Positions 55,946 through 64,000 of a stretch of DNA of 64,000 nt are shown one piece after another. The stretch comes from an uncultured Pseudomonadota bacterium (GTDB lineage Bacteria > Pseudomonadota > Gammaproteobacteria > Steroidobacterales > Steroidobacteraceae). A model generated the notes under the pieces. The model made no database searches. It was not told the origin of the DNA and saw only the letters and a program-made list of their open reading frames with translations. The position numbers and the translations under genes are program-made. Numbering within the stretch: the stretch's first letter is position 1; each line of letters opens with the position of its first letter. The stretch is from the NCBI GenBank assembly GCA_903838705.1, contig CAILZL010000003.1, positions 1 through 64,000 on the forward strand, read 5' to 3'.

Positions 55946-56896
55946 ATGATTAAAAGTATCTATGTGCTGCTTATGGTATTTCTCTCATCAATATCTTTTG
56001 CCGCCACAATGGACGATGCTCGTGCAGCGCTGGGAAAGCGCGACTTCGCTCAGGCAATGCCCATCCTGCTGCAGCTGGCCAATCAGGGAGATGCCGAAGC
56101 GCAATATCAGTTGGGTGTGATCTATGGCCGGGGTAATGCTGCGGCGCCCGAAGACGATGTGGAAGCGGCAAAATGGTATCGAAAGGCTGCCGAGCAAGGG
56201 CATGAGGCTGCACAGGCCAGAACCGCCCTGATGTATGCCTATGCCTGTGGTGTTGCTCGGGATGATGCTGAAGCCGCGAGATGGTTCAAGCGAAATGCAG
56301 ATCAGGGAGTGCCGGGATCCATGTTCCATCTGGGTAGACTGTATCTTGCCGGTCGGGGTGTCCCGAAGGATGTTGCCGAAGCCACCAGGTTGTGGAAGCG
56401 TTCGTCAGAGCTGGGCTATGCACGTGCACAGTATTTTTATGCCTTGATTTCCCAGCCGGATGGCGTTAAGAAGGCAGAAGCCGCCGAAGCAGAAATCAAC
56501 AAGTGGTTCGATGGATATGTGAATAATGACTTTGCCAAGTCGTTGGCAGTGGTCAGACCGCTGGCCGTCAAGGGCGATGCATGGGCGCAGGCATTCCTCG
56601 GCTCAATGCTGGAAAAGGGGGAGGGTACTGCCCGTGATGACACAGAAGGTCTGAAGTGGAATATGCTGGCTGCAGATCAGGGTTATTCACTCTCCCAGTC
56701 AGGTCTGGCAACCAGATATGCTAATGGCCAAGGGGTTCCTCAGAGCAATGTACAGGCGTATAAATGGGCTAAGCTGGCTGCTGAACAGAATGATGAAAGT
56801 GCGAAGAAACTTGAGGCAGGCTTGGTGGCAAAGATGACTCCCGAGCAGTTAGATGAAGCCCGAAAATTGATTTCACAGTGGAAGAGCACACATTGA
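55946..56896 (+). CDS. Exported Sel1-repeat protein
   Basis: The ATG at 55946 gives a 316-residue product with a clean signal peptide (IKSIYVLLMVFLSSISFA); a GTG at 55934 is possible. At least six Sel1 repeats follow (DDVEAAKWYRKAAEQGHEAA, DDAEAARWFKRNADQGVPGS, DVAEATRLWKRSSELGYARA, SNVQAYKWAKLAAEQNDESA). The C-terminal block DEARKLISQWK resembles that of the Sel1 protein at 690. DUF6152 gene follows 31 bp later. Confidence 0.88.
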   Translation: MIKSIYVLLMVFLSSISFAATMDDARAALGKRDFAQAMPILLQLANQGDAEAQYQLGVIYGRGNAAAPEDDVEAAKWYRKAAEQGHEAAQARTALMYAYACGVARDDAEAARWFKRNADQGVPGSMFHLGRLYLAGRGVPKDVAEATRLWKRSSELGYARAQYFYALISQPDGVKKAEAAEAEINKWFDGYVNNDFAKSLAVVRPLAVKGDAWAQAFLGSMLEKGEGTARDDTEGLKWNMLAADQGYSLSQSGLATRYANGQGVPQSNVQAYKWAKLAAEQNDESAKKLEAGLVAKMTPEQLDEARKLISQWKSTH

Positions 56897-56927
56897 ACCT
56901 GCTTTCAGTACCGAGGACATAATTTTT

Positions 56928-57953
56928 ATGAATATAAAGTCAACTACGCTAACCGTACTCGCAGCTGTGGTCTTGGGATCAACCGTAAGCGCACATCATA
57001 GTGATGCGGGTGTGGACATGACTTCGATTGTCGCGTTCGAAGGAACAGTAAAGCAATTTGTATGGACAAACCCACATGCCTACTTCGTCGTCGAGTCGCA
57101 GCAGGGCGGAAAGGTGGTGCAGTGGGAAGTGCAGATGGGGGCTACCAATATTCTCTCCCGACGTGGCTGGTCGCGTACCACGTTATTGCCCGGTGACAAG
57201 GTGACAGTGCGTGCTCATCCCGCACAGGATGGCAGGCATTACAGCATTCTGGAGTCCGTCGATAAGGCGGGTGGATTGCAACTCGCTGCTGTTGAAGGAG
57301 TGCCTGCCACCACACCTCCCGCCACCAGTCTTGCTGGCAGATGGCTCACGGATCGTTCTACAGTTAAGAACTACCCAGGCGGTTTTGACGGTTTCTTCCG
57401 TGCCTTGCTCACTTTGAATGATAAAGGCAAAGCCGCCCAAGCAGCCTTTAACCCATTGTCTGCTGATAATCCGGAGGCGACTTGCGTCGGCAGGCCGACA
57501 CCATCTGCGCTGCTTTCTTCGGGTTCTTATCTGCTGGAGTTCGAAATCAAGCCGGATGAAAAAATCATTACAATGAGAAGTGAATGGTTTAACGAATTAC
57601 GCACTATCTATATGGATGGTCGCAAACATCCTGACCCCAGTGTGCGGTTTGCAACAGGTCATTCTATTGGTCACTGGGAAGGAGATACGCTGGTGGTGGA
57701 TACAGCTAATTTCGCTGATCACCGATCGCCTTATCAGATTGGTGTGCCTTCTGGTGGGCAGAAGCATGTCGTGGAAAAGTACAAGTTGACAAAGGATGGC
57801 ACGCATATCGATGTCGATTTTATGCTTGAGGATCCGGAATACCTGGCAAAACCGCTTTTGCATCACAGGCAATTGATTCACTCACCTCAAATGAAGATGT
57901 ATCCAAGCGACTGTGATGCAGACTCCACTAAAAGATTCCTGCCTAAAAAGTAG
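56928..57953 (+). CDS. DUF6152 family exported protein
   Basis: After a signal peptide (1-22, cleavage before HHSD) comes the DUF6152 region: VAFEGTVKQFVWTNPHAYFV, WEVQMGATNILSRRGW, LLPGDKVTVRAHPAQDG, an OB-like beta domain. The C-terminal 200 residues, with GHWEGDTLVVDTANFADHR and a Lys-rich end, match a region often linked to it in proteins of gammaproteobacteria and Acidobacteria. Function unknown. The His pair after the signal could bind metal. Confidence 0.83.
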   Translation: MNIKSTTLTVLAAVVLGSTVSAHHSDAGVDMTSIVAFEGTVKQFVWTNPHAYFVVESQQGGKVVQWEVQMGATNILSRRGWSRTTLLPGDKVTVRAHPAQDGRHYSILESVDKAGGLQLAAVEGVPATTPPATSLAGRWLTDRSTVKNYPGGFDGFFRALLTLNDKGKAAQAAFNPLSADNPEATCVGRPTPSALLSSGSYLLEFEIKPDEKIITMRSEWFNELRTIYMDGRKHPDPSVRFATGHSIGHWEGDTLVVDTANFADHRSPYQIGVPSGGQKHVVEKYKLTKDGTHIDVDFMLEDPEYLAKPLLHHRQLIHSPQMKMYPSDCDADSTKRFLPKK

Positions 57954-57997
57954 GGCAGAACTATCGTCTTAACCAGTTGCTCAACGTGCTGCGCAGT

Positions 57998-58036
57998 ACA
58001 TGGGTAACGGTTGCATTATTCAACCGTTACTCATGT
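57998..58036. repeat. Long inverted repeat between convergent genes
   Basis: Arms of 16 bp (CATGGGTAACGGTTG against CAACCGTTACTCATG, one G-T mismatch, plus a flanking A-T pair) enclose a 7-base loop. It lies between the 3' ends of the DUF6152 gene and ahpF. There is no T-run; it may act as a bidirectional 3'-end stem or be a small repetitive element. Confidence 0.65.
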
Positions 58037-58043
58037 GAGCTTA

Positions 58044-59627
58044 CTAGGCGGCACTGGCCTTTTCAGATGGGCTGGAGCTTCGGATCAGGTAATCAAAAGC
58101 TCCGAGTGCGGCTTTTGAACCTTCACCCATCGCGATGATGATCTGTTTGTAAGGCGTGGTGGTCGCATCACCGGCAGCAAATACGCCGGGCAACGATGTC
58201 TGACCTCTGGTGTCGATCTCAATTTCCCCTCGCGGACTCAGGGCAACTGAGCCCTTCAGCCAGTCTGTGTTAGGCAGCAAACCGATCTGCACGAATATCC
58301 CTTCCAGTCCAATGCGGTGTATTTCGTTACTGCCCCGGTCACGGTAGCTGAGAGCGTTAACTTTGCCGTCAGTACCATGTACGTCAGTAGTCTGTGCCGA
58401 AACAATGACGCGCACATTGGCGAGACTACGTAATTTGCGCTGCAGTACTTCATCGGCACGCAGACGACTGTCGAATTCAATCAGTGTGACCTGGCTGACA
58501 ATACCCGCCAGATCAATCGCAGCTTCAACACCGGAATTGCCGCCACCAATGACTGCAACCCGTTTGCCTTTGAACAGCGGGCCATCGCAGTGAGGGCAAT
58601 AGGCGACACCACGACCCCGGTACTCGCGTTCGCCCGGCACATTCATTTCACGCCAGCGTGCGCCGGTGGCGATTACCACTGATCGGCTGCGCAGACTGGC
58701 ACCACTGGCCAGTTTGACGGTCAGCAGACCCTCTGAATCTGCCGGTAATAATGCCTCTGCACGCTGCAAGTTCATGATATCGACTTCATAGCTTTTCACA
58801 TGTTCTTCAAGTGCTGCGGCCAGCTTCGGTCCTTCGGTTTCCTTAACCGAGATGAAATTCTCGATACCCATGGTGTCCAGTACCTGACCGCCAAAGCGTT
58901 CGACGACCACGCCGGTACGAATTCCCTTTCGGGCAGCGTAGATGGCTGCTGATGCACCGGCAGGCCCGCCACCTACAACCAGTACATCGAAAGCAGCTTT
59001 GGCGTTGATATGCTCGATCTGCCTCTGTCCTGTATTGCTGTCCAATTTGGCCAGAATTTCTTCCACCGTCATCCGGCCTTGACCGAATACTTCACCATTC
59101 AGGTATATCGTTGGAACCGACATGATCTGTCTGGACTCAACTTCGGGCTGGAAAAGTGCACCATCAATCATGGTGTGGCTGATGCCGGTATTCAGCACCG
59201 ACATCAGGTTCAATGCCTGAACTACGTCCGGACAATTCTGGCAGGTTAATGAAACGTAGGTCTCGAACCTGAACTCTCCACGCAGTGATTTGATCTGCTC
59301 GATTACCTCAGCATCTACTTTGGGCGGGTGACCGCCTGCCTGAAGCAATGCCAGCACCAGTGAAGTGAATTCGTGTCCCATCGGAATGCCAGCAAACCGG
59401 ATTTTCATGTCGGAGCCGGCACGGGCGATGCTGAATGAGGGCTTGCGGACTGAGGAATCATCACTTTCTGTAAGGGTGATGAGGTTCGACATGGCTGCAA
59501 TATCCTGCAGCAGCAGCTGCATTTCTTTAGATGCATCACTGTCATCGAGTGTTGCCACTAATTCAATCGGCTGAGTGACGCGTTGCAGATAAGTCTGTAA
59601 CTGCTGTCTGATATTTTCGTCGAGCAT
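58044..59627 (-). CDS. ahpF: Alkyl hydroperoxide reductase subunit F
   Basis: This flavoprotein reduces AhpC with NADH/NADPH. The 527 residues comprise an N-terminal double thioredoxin-fold domain with CQNC at about 130 and a thioredoxin-reductase-like domain with [17 protein letters not shown], the redox CPHC in AYCPHCDGP at about 347, and [15 protein letters not shown]. It lies downstream of ahpC in the same direction, separated by a hairpin. Confidence 0.97.
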   Translation of the reverse strand: MLDENIRQQLQTYLQRVTQPIELVATLDDSDASKEMQLLLQDIAAMSNLITLTESDDSSVRKPSFSIARAGSDMKIRFAGIPMGHEFTSLVLALLQAGGHPPKVDAEVIEQIKSLRGEFRFETYVSLTCQNCPDVVQALNLMSVLNTGISHTMIDGALFQPEVESRQIMSVPTIYLNGEVFGQGRMTVEEILAKLDSNTGQRQIEHINAKAAFDVLVVGGGPAGASAAIYAARKGIRTGVVVERFGGQVLDTMGIENFISVKETEGPKLAAALEEHVKSYEVDIMNLQRAEALLPADSEGLLTVKLASGASLRSRSVVIATGARWREMNVPGEREYRGRGVAYCPHCDGPLFKGKRVAVIGGGNSGVEAAIDLAGIVSQVTLIEFDSRLRADEVLQRKLRSLANVRVIVSAQTTDVHGTDGKVNALSYRDRGSNEIHRIGLEGIFVQIGLLPNTDWLKGSVALSPRGEIEIDTRGQTSLPGVFAAGDATTTPYKQIIIAMGEGSKAALGAFDYLIRSSSPSEKASAA

Positions 59628-59649
59628 GTAGAATCCTCTTGTCTGAAGC

Positions 59650-59669
59650 GGGCGTGAAGATTCACGCCC
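59650..59669. repeat. Intercistronic hairpin between ahpC and ahpF
   Basis: A perfect 8-bp stem GGGCGTGA/TCACGCCC has a 4-base loop. No T-run lies on the minus strand, so it probably stabilises the ahpC end of the transcript and lowers ahpF relative to ahpC. Confidence 0.55.
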
Positions 59670-59689
59670 TTTCCGGATTACAAGTCAGG

Positions 59690-60256
59690 TCAGATTTTGC
59701 CAACCAGATCTATCGATGGTGTCAGTGTCTTCGCGCCATCGTTCCACTTGGCGGGGCAGACTTCACCGGGGTGGCTGGCCACATACTGGGCAGCCTTCAG
59801 CTTGCGAACAGTTTCCTTCACGTCACGAGCGATGGCATTGTCATGTACTTCCATGGTCTTGATTACGCCATCCGGATTAATCACGAAAGTGCCACGCAGT
59901 GCCAGACCTGCTGCCTGAATATGAACACCGAAGGCATTGGTCAGCGTATGGGTCGGATCACCCACTAGCGGGAACTGTGCTTTTTTGACAGCGGGCGAAG
60001 TTTCATGCCACACCTTGTGCGAGAAATGAGTATCGGTGGTGACAATGTAGACTTCGGCACCGGCCTTCTGAAATTCGGCATAGTGATCTGCAGCATCTTC
60101 GATCTCGGTCGGGCAGTTGAAGGTGAAGGCGGCCGGCATGAAAATCACCACGGACCACTTGCCTTTCAGGCTGGCTTCGGTGACTTCAATGAATTTTCCG
60201 TTATGGAAGGCTTGGGCCTTGAAGGGCAGTACTTGTGTGTTGATCAGTGAGCTCAT
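59690..60256 (-). CDS. ahpC: Alkyl hydroperoxide reductase subunit C (peroxiredoxin)
   Basis: This two-Cys peroxiredoxin reduces hydrogen and organic peroxides. The 188 residues start MSSLINTQ, the usual beginning; a GGAG lies 8 bases before the ATG at 60256, and the frame is open to 60313. The peroxidatic cysteine is in FTFNCPTE at about 47, and the resolving one in GEVCPAKW at about 166. An OxyR-like motif lies 99 bp upstream. Confidence 0.97.
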   Translation of the reverse strand: MSSLINTQVLPFKAQAFHNGKFIEVTEASLKGKWSVVIFMPAAFTFNCPTEIEDAADHYAEFQKAGAEVYIVTTDTHFSHKVWHETSPAVKKAQFPLVGDPTHTLTNAFGVHIQAAGLALRGTFVINPDGVIKTMEVHDNAIARDVKETVRKLKAAQYVASHPGEVCPAKWNDGAKTLTPSIDLVGKI

Positions 60257-60354
60257 TCGAGAATCTCCAGAGTTAGGATGAAGGACACATATTGTGTGGG
60301 CGAACAGTAGCAATTCTCAGCTGGTTCGGCTAATTGATAGATAATTGGTTTTCC

Positions 60355-60369
60355 ATAGGTTGCGTCTAT
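60355..60369. promoter_or_regulatory. OxyR-like half-site ATAG-N7-CTAT upstream of ahpC
   Basis: ATAG and CTAT with 7 bases between them form one dimer unit of the OxyR consensus (ATAG-N7-CTAT-N7-ATAG-N7-CTAT). The expected second unit toward ahpC is poor (ATTG and ATTG). It lies between divergent ahpC and the amine oxidase gene, so could act on either. Chance occurrence cannot be excluded. Confidence 0.4.
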
Positions 60370-60508
60370 TGGGCAGGGCGGCGCAGGGGTGGTCAGGACC
60401 GATAGCTAGGAACTTCATGGTATCGCCTTGGTTTGTCGGCTGATTGGGTCTAGTCTTCGGTGGCGTGGCGGACACAAAATTGTTGTCCATCTGAGTAAAT
60501 CTAAGCCG

Positions 60509-61939
60509 ATGGCACAGAAGACAGAAAAAACGTCATTCACGCGCAGCGCAAATCCTGTTAATCAGCAGCGCCGTCAATTATTAGCCGGGGCATTGGCCGG
60601 CGGAGTTATGGCTGCAGGAGGGCAGTTACGTGCTGCAGAAGCTGAGCGATATGACTGTATCGTGATTGGTGCGGGAGTTGCCGGACTGGCGGCTGCCAGA
60701 AAATTACAGCAGGCAGGCCGTACGGTTCTGGTTCTGGAAGCTCGTGACCGTATTGGTGGCAGAGTCTGGACGGATTCATCCTGGTCTGGGGCTCCGGTTG
60801 ATCTGGGTGCACAGTGGATTCATGGTGTAAACGGTAATCCGGTTGCTGCCCTGACACGGCTGAATGGCATCAGAACGGTCGAGACCGATTATGATTCCCG
60901 CATCATCTATGGATCAAACGGAGTCCAGTGGACTGCGCAGGCATCAGCGCAGGCTGAGCAGCTGTTTAATCGCCTGCGGGATTCAGTTCATCAGTCACGC
61001 AAGTCGCGTCGTGACAATCACTTGCCGGATCAGTCTTTCGCCACGGCATGGAACGCCACACTGGCAGCGCAGTCGCTTGACACAATGCAGCGTGCGCAGC
61101 TGGATTTCGAGGCAAATTACGAAATTGAGCATGAGTATGCCGCTGATCTCGACCAGCTCTCTTTATTCAACTATGACCAGGGTGCGGATGATCTGGGTGG
61201 CGACGTGGTACTTCCCGGCGGATATGGACAGATACCGCAGTGGCTTGCACGTGGCATGGATGTGAGGATGAAGGAGGTTGTACGGTCGATTACCACGGAC
61301 AGCTCTGGAGTGATCCTTCGTACAGTCAATCAGGTTTTCCGTGCGCGACAGGTGATTGTTACCTTGCCACTGGGTGTGCTCAAGGCCCGGTCGGTGCAAT
61401 TTGACCCGCCTCTGCCTTCTGCAAAATTGGCCGCCATAGACCGGCTGGGTTTTGGTTTGATGAACAAGATCTGTCTGCGATTTGCATCGACCATGTGGCC
61501 GGATCGCCAGTTGTTCAATTATGCCGATCCACAAAGCCGTCAATTTTCTGAATGGGTAAATGCAGGCTCATTCCTGAATGCTCCGGTGCTGGCCGGTTAC
61601 AATGTGGGTCGTGTCGCGGCTGAGAATGAAAAAAAATCAAACAGCGAAGTGACGGAACTTGCAATGAAGGTATTACGAACGATGTTTGGTAATAAGCTTT
61701 CGGCGCCTGTCGATGTCAGGATAACGCGCTGGGGCTCTGATCCATATGCACTTGGTTCTTACAGTTATCTACCTACCGGTGCCACTGGTCGCGACAACGA
61801 TGTACTGGCTGAACCCGTAGGTGACGTACTGTTCTTTGCAGGAGAGGCGACTTATCGCAAGCATACTTCAACTGTGCGGGGTGCCTTCGAATCAGGCGAG
61901 CGCGAAGCAGATCGGATTTTGAGTGCGCACTACGCCTGA
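60509..61939 (+). CDS. Tat-exported FAD-dependent amine oxidase
   Basis: The 476-residue product opens with a twin-arginine signal ([20 protein letters not shown]). The FAD-binding [16 protein letters not shown] and [12 protein letters not shown] motifs follow, then the mid-domain [23 protein letters not shown] and the C-terminal [22 protein letters not shown]. It belongs to the flavin monoamine/polyamine oxidase (LSD1-like) family, which oxidises amines with release of hydrogen peroxide. The start at 60509 gives the right Tat signal; the frame extends to 60428. The substrate is unknown. Confidence 0.9.
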   Translation: MAQKTEKTSFTRSANPVNQQRRQLLAGALAGGVMAAGGQLRAAEAERYDCIVIGAGVAGLAAARKLQQAGRTVLVLEARDRIGGRVWTDSSWSGAPVDLGAQWIHGVNGNPVAALTRLNGIRTVETDYDSRIIYGSNGVQWTAQASAQAEQLFNRLRDSVHQSRKSRRDNHLPDQSFATAWNATLAAQSLDTMQRAQLDFEANYEIEHEYAADLDQLSLFNYDQGADDLGGDVVLPGGYGQIPQWLARGMDVRMKEVVRSITTDSSGVILRTVNQVFRARQVIVTLPLGVLKARSVQFDPPLPSAKLAAIDRLGFGLMNKICLRFASTMWPDRQLFNYADPQSRQFSEWVNAGSFLNAPVLAGYNVGRVAAENEKKSNSEVTELAMKVLRTMFGNKLSAPVDVRITRWGSDPYALGSYSYLPTGATGRDNDVLAEPVGDVLFFAGEATYRKHTSTVRGAFESGEREADRILSAHYA

Positions 61940-62046
61940 CAGGTATGACTGTCGTTTGCGTATCGAGATCACGTTGGAAGCTGGCATATTTCGTTTGGGC
62001 TGCTTATGCTTCCTGAATTGCTTTCAGTCTAATTGTGGGTATTGCA

Positions 62047-62598
62047 ATGTTATTCAAACATCGGTTTATTGTGTTTTCGGGAATGCTCGGCCTGACGGTT
62101 TTTAATGCTGTCAGTCACGCGGATGTTCTTGATCTGGGGTTGAGCAACGATCTGGCAGTGCTCTCCTATGAGATGGATAACAGGAAAGATTTCAGCACTC
62201 AGGTTTCAATTCTGCATGCGGATGTGGATGACCATCGTAGCAACTATGCAGCATTCGGGTTTGCTACCCGTCAGGACAGTGGAAAATTCCGTCCTCGTTT
62301 AGGCGCAAGAATCTTCGGACTGGATGGGGAGGGTAGCAACTCTGCCTACGGCATCGCACTGACCGCAGGTGCCAACGTGATCATCAAGCCCAAGCTGTCA
62401 ATCAATTTTGACGTGGCTTATGCACCCAATATTCTGACGGGTGGTGACTTCGATCACTATTATGAGCTGGCAGCAGATTGTTCCTATCAATTGATAAAAA
62501 ATGGCGCCCTTTATCTGGGCTTCAGAAAAAATCAGGCAGTCTCTCCGGGTTACGAGGTATATCAGGGGTCTGTGTTAGGGGTGAGGTTTACGCTCTGA
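62047..62598 (+). CDS. YfaZ-family outer-membrane protein
   Basis: The 183-residue protein has a signal peptide (FIVFSGMLGLTVFNAVSHA), then DLGLSNDLAVLSYE, GKFRPRLGARIFGLDG, YGIALTAGANVIIKPKLSI and FDVAYAPNILTGGDFDHYYE, which match YfaZ proteins, and ends in the barrel-like VLGVRFTL. The family is of unknown function. ATG at 62047 is preferred over an in-frame GTG at 62035. Confidence 0.88.
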   Translation: MLFKHRFIVFSGMLGLTVFNAVSHADVLDLGLSNDLAVLSYEMDNRKDFSTQVSILHADVDDHRSNYAAFGFATRQDSGKFRPRLGARIFGLDGEGSNSAYGIALTAGANVIIKPKLSINFDVAYAPNILTGGDFDHYYELAADCSYQLIKNGALYLGFRKNQAVSPGYEVYQGSVLGVRFTL

Positions 62599-62784
62599 TT
62601 CAGATTGCCGTGATTGTTTGAGGCGTATCCGACTGGTGGCGCTTTTTTATTCTGTAAGCCGGAGTTATCCAATGAACGCCAGGGTCGAGGGCGGGATATG
62701 CAATTTTACAGAATCATGGAGTCGGTCGGATTGCAGTTGATACTTATTGTCAGCACTCACTTTTATAGAGTACAAGGACGCATC

Positions 62785-64000
62785 ATGAAAAGATTAATCC
62801 GAAACTTGCTGGTCGGTGTCGTTGGCGCTGCGTTGCTGGGTATCTATACAGCGGGGGCGCAGGCGACTTATACCATTGGCGGCAATGTTAGCGGCCTTGC
62901 TTCGGGCAAGAGCGTCACTTTGCTTAATAATGGAACAAGTCCGTTCACAGTCTCCGTCAATGGGGGATTTACCTTTCCCGTGGCTGTGGCATCCGGGCCT
63001 TACTCAGTAACTGTCGCCATTCAGCCTGTTGGCCAGACATGTTCAGTATCCGGCGGCGCCGGCACGGTCATTAACGCTAATATCACCAATGTCAATGTAT
63101 CCTGCAGTGATACCTATACTGTTGGTGGATCAGTTACTGGCCTCACTGCATCAGGGCTTGTACTCAGGATGAATAGTACAAATCTTATCGTTGCCAGTGG
63201 TGCTACCGCATTCAAATTTGCGACTGCTCTTGTATCTGGCGCCAACTATGCAGTGTCAGTAGGCATTCAACCTGTTGGGGAAACCTGTACTGTAAACAAT
63301 GGAATCGGTACTGTCGGAATCACCAATGTAACCGGTGTCAGCGTTTCGTGCGCAAGTACCTATACTGTTGGGGGCACAGTGACCGGTCTGAGTGCATCGG
63401 GTCTGGTTCTCCGGTTGAATAATTCATCAAGTCTCATCGTTCCGAATGGTGCTGCATCCTTCAAATTCTCGACAGGTCTGGTTACCGGTGCCAGTTATGC
63501 AGTAACAGTTTCAAATCAGCCCACTGGGCAGACGTGTTTGCTGACAAATTCCAATGGCATTATCGGTAGTGCCAATGTGGTAAGTGTAGGCGTCAGCTGT
63601 TCAACCAATCCCGTGATGACACTGACCAGTTCAGTCGGCGTGAATGGAGGTACCTTGCCTTCCGCCTATACCTGTGATGGCTTTGGTGCGACGATTGACC
63701 TGGCATGGAGCAATGTACCGGCTGGTACTCAGGAATTCGCATTGATGATGACAACGTTGCCGGGCGATGGCTCTACCCGATGGAACTGGGTTTTGTATCA
63801 CATCCCGGTGGGTATCACTTCCCTGGTCAAAGATTCGTTCGGTGTGGGTACATTGGGACAGGGCAGTGATGGACCAATTGTCAGATATCAGCCGCCCTGC
63901 TCGCTAGGTCCTGATGCCAAACTTTATACCTATACACTCTATGCTCTGTCAGCCATACCAGATCTGTCCGCATTCAGTGGCCCTGTGACGGGTGAGCAGC
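62785..64000 (+). CDS. Secreted repeat protein with PEBP (YbhB/YbcL) domain, 5' part
   Basis: The frame is open from ATG 62785 to the window edge (405 residues seen). A signal peptide (KRLIRNLLVGVVGAALLGIY, cleavage near AQA) precedes three repeats of about 85 residues, each beginning TYT(I/V)GG-V-GL and ending V-(S/N)VSC, with a conserved G-(Q/E)-TC (about 26-110, 110-193, 193-277). From about 278 a PEBP-like domain begins (LPSAYTCDG, LAWSNVPAGTQEFALMM, NWVLYHIPVGI, YTYTLYALS). AAGGAC lies 7 bases before the start. The 24-residue end at 1-75 belongs to a protein of the same repeat type. Confidence 0.85.
   Translation, partial: MKRLIRNLLVGVVGAALLGIYTAGAQATYTIGGNVSGLASGKSVTLLNNGTSPFTVSVNGGFTFPVAVASGPYSVTVAIQPVGQTCSVSGGAGTVINANITNVNVSCSDTYTVGGSVTGLTASGLVLRMNSTNLIVASGATAFKFATALVSGANYAVSVGIQPVGETCTVNNGIGTVGITNVTGVSVSCASTYTVGGTVTGLSASGLVLRLNNSSSLIVPNGAASFKFSTGLVTGASYAVTVSNQPTGQTCLLTNSNGIIGSANVVSVGVSCSTNPVMTLTSSVGVNGGTLPSAYTCDGFGATIDLAWSNVPAGTQEFALMMTTLPGDGSTRWNWVLYHIPVGITSLVKDSFGVGTLGQGSDGPIVRYQPPCSLGPDAKLYTYTLYALSAIPDLSAFSGPVTGEQ

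Overview
The window comes from a gammaproteobacterial chromosome of moderate G+C content. The evidence is gene order: metG-rnf-nth, mrp-dcd, nrdR-ribD-ribE-ribB-ribH-nusB-thiL-pgpA, and the sucA-sucB-lpd block. DUF1841, DUF98, YfaZ, DUF6152, Sel1-repeat and AgmX/PglI-type proteins point to a lineage outside Enterobacterales, perhaps near Nevskiales/Steroidobacterales/Xanthomonadales; this placement is inference. No rRNA, tRNA, CRISPR array, prophage or insertion sequence was seen. Nearly everything is chromosomal housekeeping plus some accessory envelope and signalling genes.

Layout. 1-75 is the 3' end of a repeat-rich secreted protein; 62785-64000 is the 5' part of another protein with the same repeat type, joined to a PEBP (YbhB/YbcL) domain. 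690-1460 is a Sel1-repeat protein. 1953-7573 encodes the 2-oxoglutarate dehydrogenase complex (E1, E2, E3). 7683-8960 is an atypical NRAMP-family transporter. On the minus strand, 17273 down to 9248 is one compact block: metG, rnfA, rnfC, rnfD, rnfG, rnfE, nth, a chorismate-lyase-like gene and a DUF1841 gene. Next on the minus strand come two PilT-type ATPases and a HEAT-repeat Ser/Thr kinase (17384-22121). 22354-32405 on the plus strand carries mrp, dcd, an FAH-family gene, glyA, nrdR, the riboflavin genes, nusB, thiL and pgpA. 32420-38426 holds a kinase with a cyclic-nucleotide-binding domain, msrA, a SYLF protein and a kinase with TPRs.

39246-39750 encodes two tiny exported products, the first made almost entirely of five VTKLPRV repeats, closed by a strong terminator. 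40080-49764 is a ten-gene envelope operon: a TlpA-like thioredoxin, a secreted coiled-coil protein, three TPR proteins, a small secreted protein, ExbB, two ExbD proteins and a TonB-like protein with an AgmX/PglI C-terminus. It looks like a proton-motive-force-driven machine with a large periplasmic TPR scaffold. 49901-62598 holds a divergent PEP carboxylase, a beta-barrel protein, a lipoprotein, a MOSC protein, carbonic anhydrase, a second Sel1 protein, a DUF6152 protein, ahpF-ahpC, a Tat-exported amine oxidase and a YfaZ protein.

Most notable: (1) the RNF cluster has no rnfB, and by my alignment from memory three of the four cysteines that hold the intramembrane 2Fe-2S cluster between RnfA and RnfE are gone, while RnfC/D/G look largely intact; (2) the VTKLPRV repeat peptide gene; (3) the TlpA/TPR/ExbBD/AgmX operon; (4) a PEP carboxylase with an Ala at a metal-ligand position; (5) three different Hanks-type kinases within 19 kb, one beside two PilT motors. 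Family assignments are from recognition of sequence, not from database searches.
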